Of a stretch of DNA of 6,859 bases, positions 6,146 through 6,859 are shown one piece after another (the stretch's first letter is position 1; each line of letters starts with the position of its first letter). Made by a program: the position numbers and the translations under genes. The notes under the pieces are model-generated. The model was given only the letters and a program-made list of their open reading frames with translations. It was not told where the DNA came from and did no database searches. Source of the stretch: Streptococcaceae bacterium (lineage in GTDB: Bacteria; Bacillota; Bacilli; Lactobacillales; Streptococcaceae); assembly GCA_009779335.1 (NCBI GenBank), contig WREM01000056.1, positions 1 to 6,859 of the forward strand. Reading direction: 5' to 3'.

Positions 6146-6859
6146 ATGGAATCTATTGGAGATATTTTGAGCAAACGCCCAGAAGTCAAAGGGAACCTTC
6201 AATCACTTATGGTTGAAGTAATGAAAAATCAAGATGTTCAAGCATTTATTAAAGAACATGAGATGACAGAAGATCAAATTCAACGCTCTTATTCTAAGTT
6301 TTACGAATATGTCAAAGAACTTGAAAAAATTCAAAATAAACAAGAACGTATGATGGATGGGTATCAACCTGTGCTTATCATGAATCATGATTATGCAGAT
6401 GTCTCTTATGAGACAACAGAAGAATTGGCTGAGCGACAAAAGATTGAGCGTGTACGTCGTCGGGTCAATGTCATTGGTCTGCCTAAAACCTATCGAGACA
6501 TCACGCTTGAAGATGTCTCTTCTGAAGACAGTAAACGCCTAGAGTTGATTCAGTCTATTGTTAAATTTGCATCAGAACCCACTAAAGAAAAAGGACTTTA
6601 TCTTTACGGTAACTTTGGTGTAGGAAAGTCTTATATCATGGCTGCCATGGCTAATGAATTAGCCCAAAAAGGAATTTCAACTACCCTTCTGCATTATCCT
6701 ACCTTTATCTCTGACATAGACTTTAACAATGCCAGAGAAGTAGTCAATGACATTAAGAAAGCACCTGTTCTTGTTTTGGATGATATAGGTGCAGAGATGA
6801 ACAATGCTTGGGTGCGTGATTCAATCTTGCAGGTCATCTTGCAGTATCGTATGCAGGAG
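6146..6859 (+). CDS. dnaI: Helicase loader DnaI (3' truncated by window edge)
   Basis: DnaI is the AAA+ ATPase that binds the replicative helicase hexamer and helps load it onto single-stranded DNA. The frame is open from ATG 6146 to the window end, giving 238 residues of an expected roughly 300. The N-terminal helicase-binding domain (about 1-130) opens with MESIGDILSKRP and contains GYQPVLIMNHDYADVSY. The AAA+ domain shows Walker A GNFGVGKS at 155-162 and Walker B VLVLDDIGAE at 208-217 with Asp212 and Asp213. The part in view ends at ILQYRMQE; sensor motifs and the arginine finger would lie beyond the edge. There is no cysteine among the 238 residues, so the zinc-binding cysteines reported in the N-terminal domain of B. 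subtilis DnaI are absent. It follows dnaB by 3 nt and completes a trmB-nrdR-dnaB-dnaI transcription unit. Confidence 0.95.
   Translation, partial: MESIGDILSKRPEVKGNLQSLMVEVMKNQDVQAFIKEHEMTEDQIQRSYSKFYEYVKELEKIQNKQERMMDGYQPVLIMNHDYADVSYETTEELAERQKIERVRRRVNVIGLPKTYRDITLEDVSSEDSKRLELIQSIVKFASEPTKEKGLYLYGNFGVGKSYIMAAMANELAQKGISTTLLHYPTFISDIDFNNAREVVNDIKKAPVLVLDDIGAEMNNAWVRDSILQVILQYRMQE

Noticed and set aside
6302..6309. TACGAATA, identical to the streptococcal competence (ComX) box core
   Set aside because: It lies deep within dnaI coding for Tyr-Glu-Tyr, with no gene start downstream in the window, so it is most simply a chance 8-base match.
1..6859. DnaA boxes, origin of replication or other iterated repeats near the replication genes
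   Set aside because: I saw no TTATCCACA-type boxes, AT-rich iterons or direct repeat clusters; the gaps are too short to hold an origin.

Overview
This window is a low-GC Firmicutes core-genome segment. All genes lie on the + strand, are tightly packed, and mostly start with AGGAGG-like ribosome binding sites. Protein character points to Lactobacillales: CcrZ, DnaI (beginning MESIGDIL) and the 390-residue primosomal DnaB look streptococcal. L9 and NrdR, however, do not match the common Streptococcus or Lactococcus versions I know. I therefore place it in Streptococcaceae or a near neighbour such as Aerococcaceae and do not name a species. No rRNA, tRNA, mobile element, CRISPR array or transfer signature is visible.

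Layout. (1) Positions 1-2627: the 3' end of gdpP (c-di-AMP phosphodiesterase), rplI (ribosomal protein L9, overlapping gdpP by 4 nt) and the replicative helicase gene (dnaC in Bacillus naming). This trio is a widespread Firmicutes arrangement. (2) Positions 2628-2684: a perfect 10-bp inverted repeat over the helicase stop codon, followed by TATAAT, which may be a weak terminator plus a promoter. (3) Positions 2685-3778: a Veg-family small protein and CcrZ, a kinase-fold regulator of replication timing. (4) Positions 3771-3799: a terminator-like hairpin over the ccrZ stop codon. (5) Positions 3842-6859: trmB (tRNA m7G46 methyltransferase), nrdR (ribonucleotide reductase repressor), dnaB (primosomal initiation protein) and the first 238 codons of dnaI (helicase loader, cut by the window edge). 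Spacing between these four is 3 to 14 nt, suggesting one transcript.

How they work together. Most of the window serves the start of chromosome replication. The helicase (DnaC), both of its loading partners (DnaB, DnaI), the initiation-timing factor CcrZ and the dNTP-supply regulator NrdR lie within about 5.6 kb, with a second-messenger hydrolase and translation genes beside them. In Bacillus subtilis the helicase gene, the dnaB-dnaI pair and the ytmP (ccrZ-like)-trmB pair are at separate loci, so the joining of these blocks is the most notable property here. I did not find a clearly new system. No stretch over 300 bases lacks a gene; the longest gaps are 57 nt (before veg) and 63 nt (before trmB).
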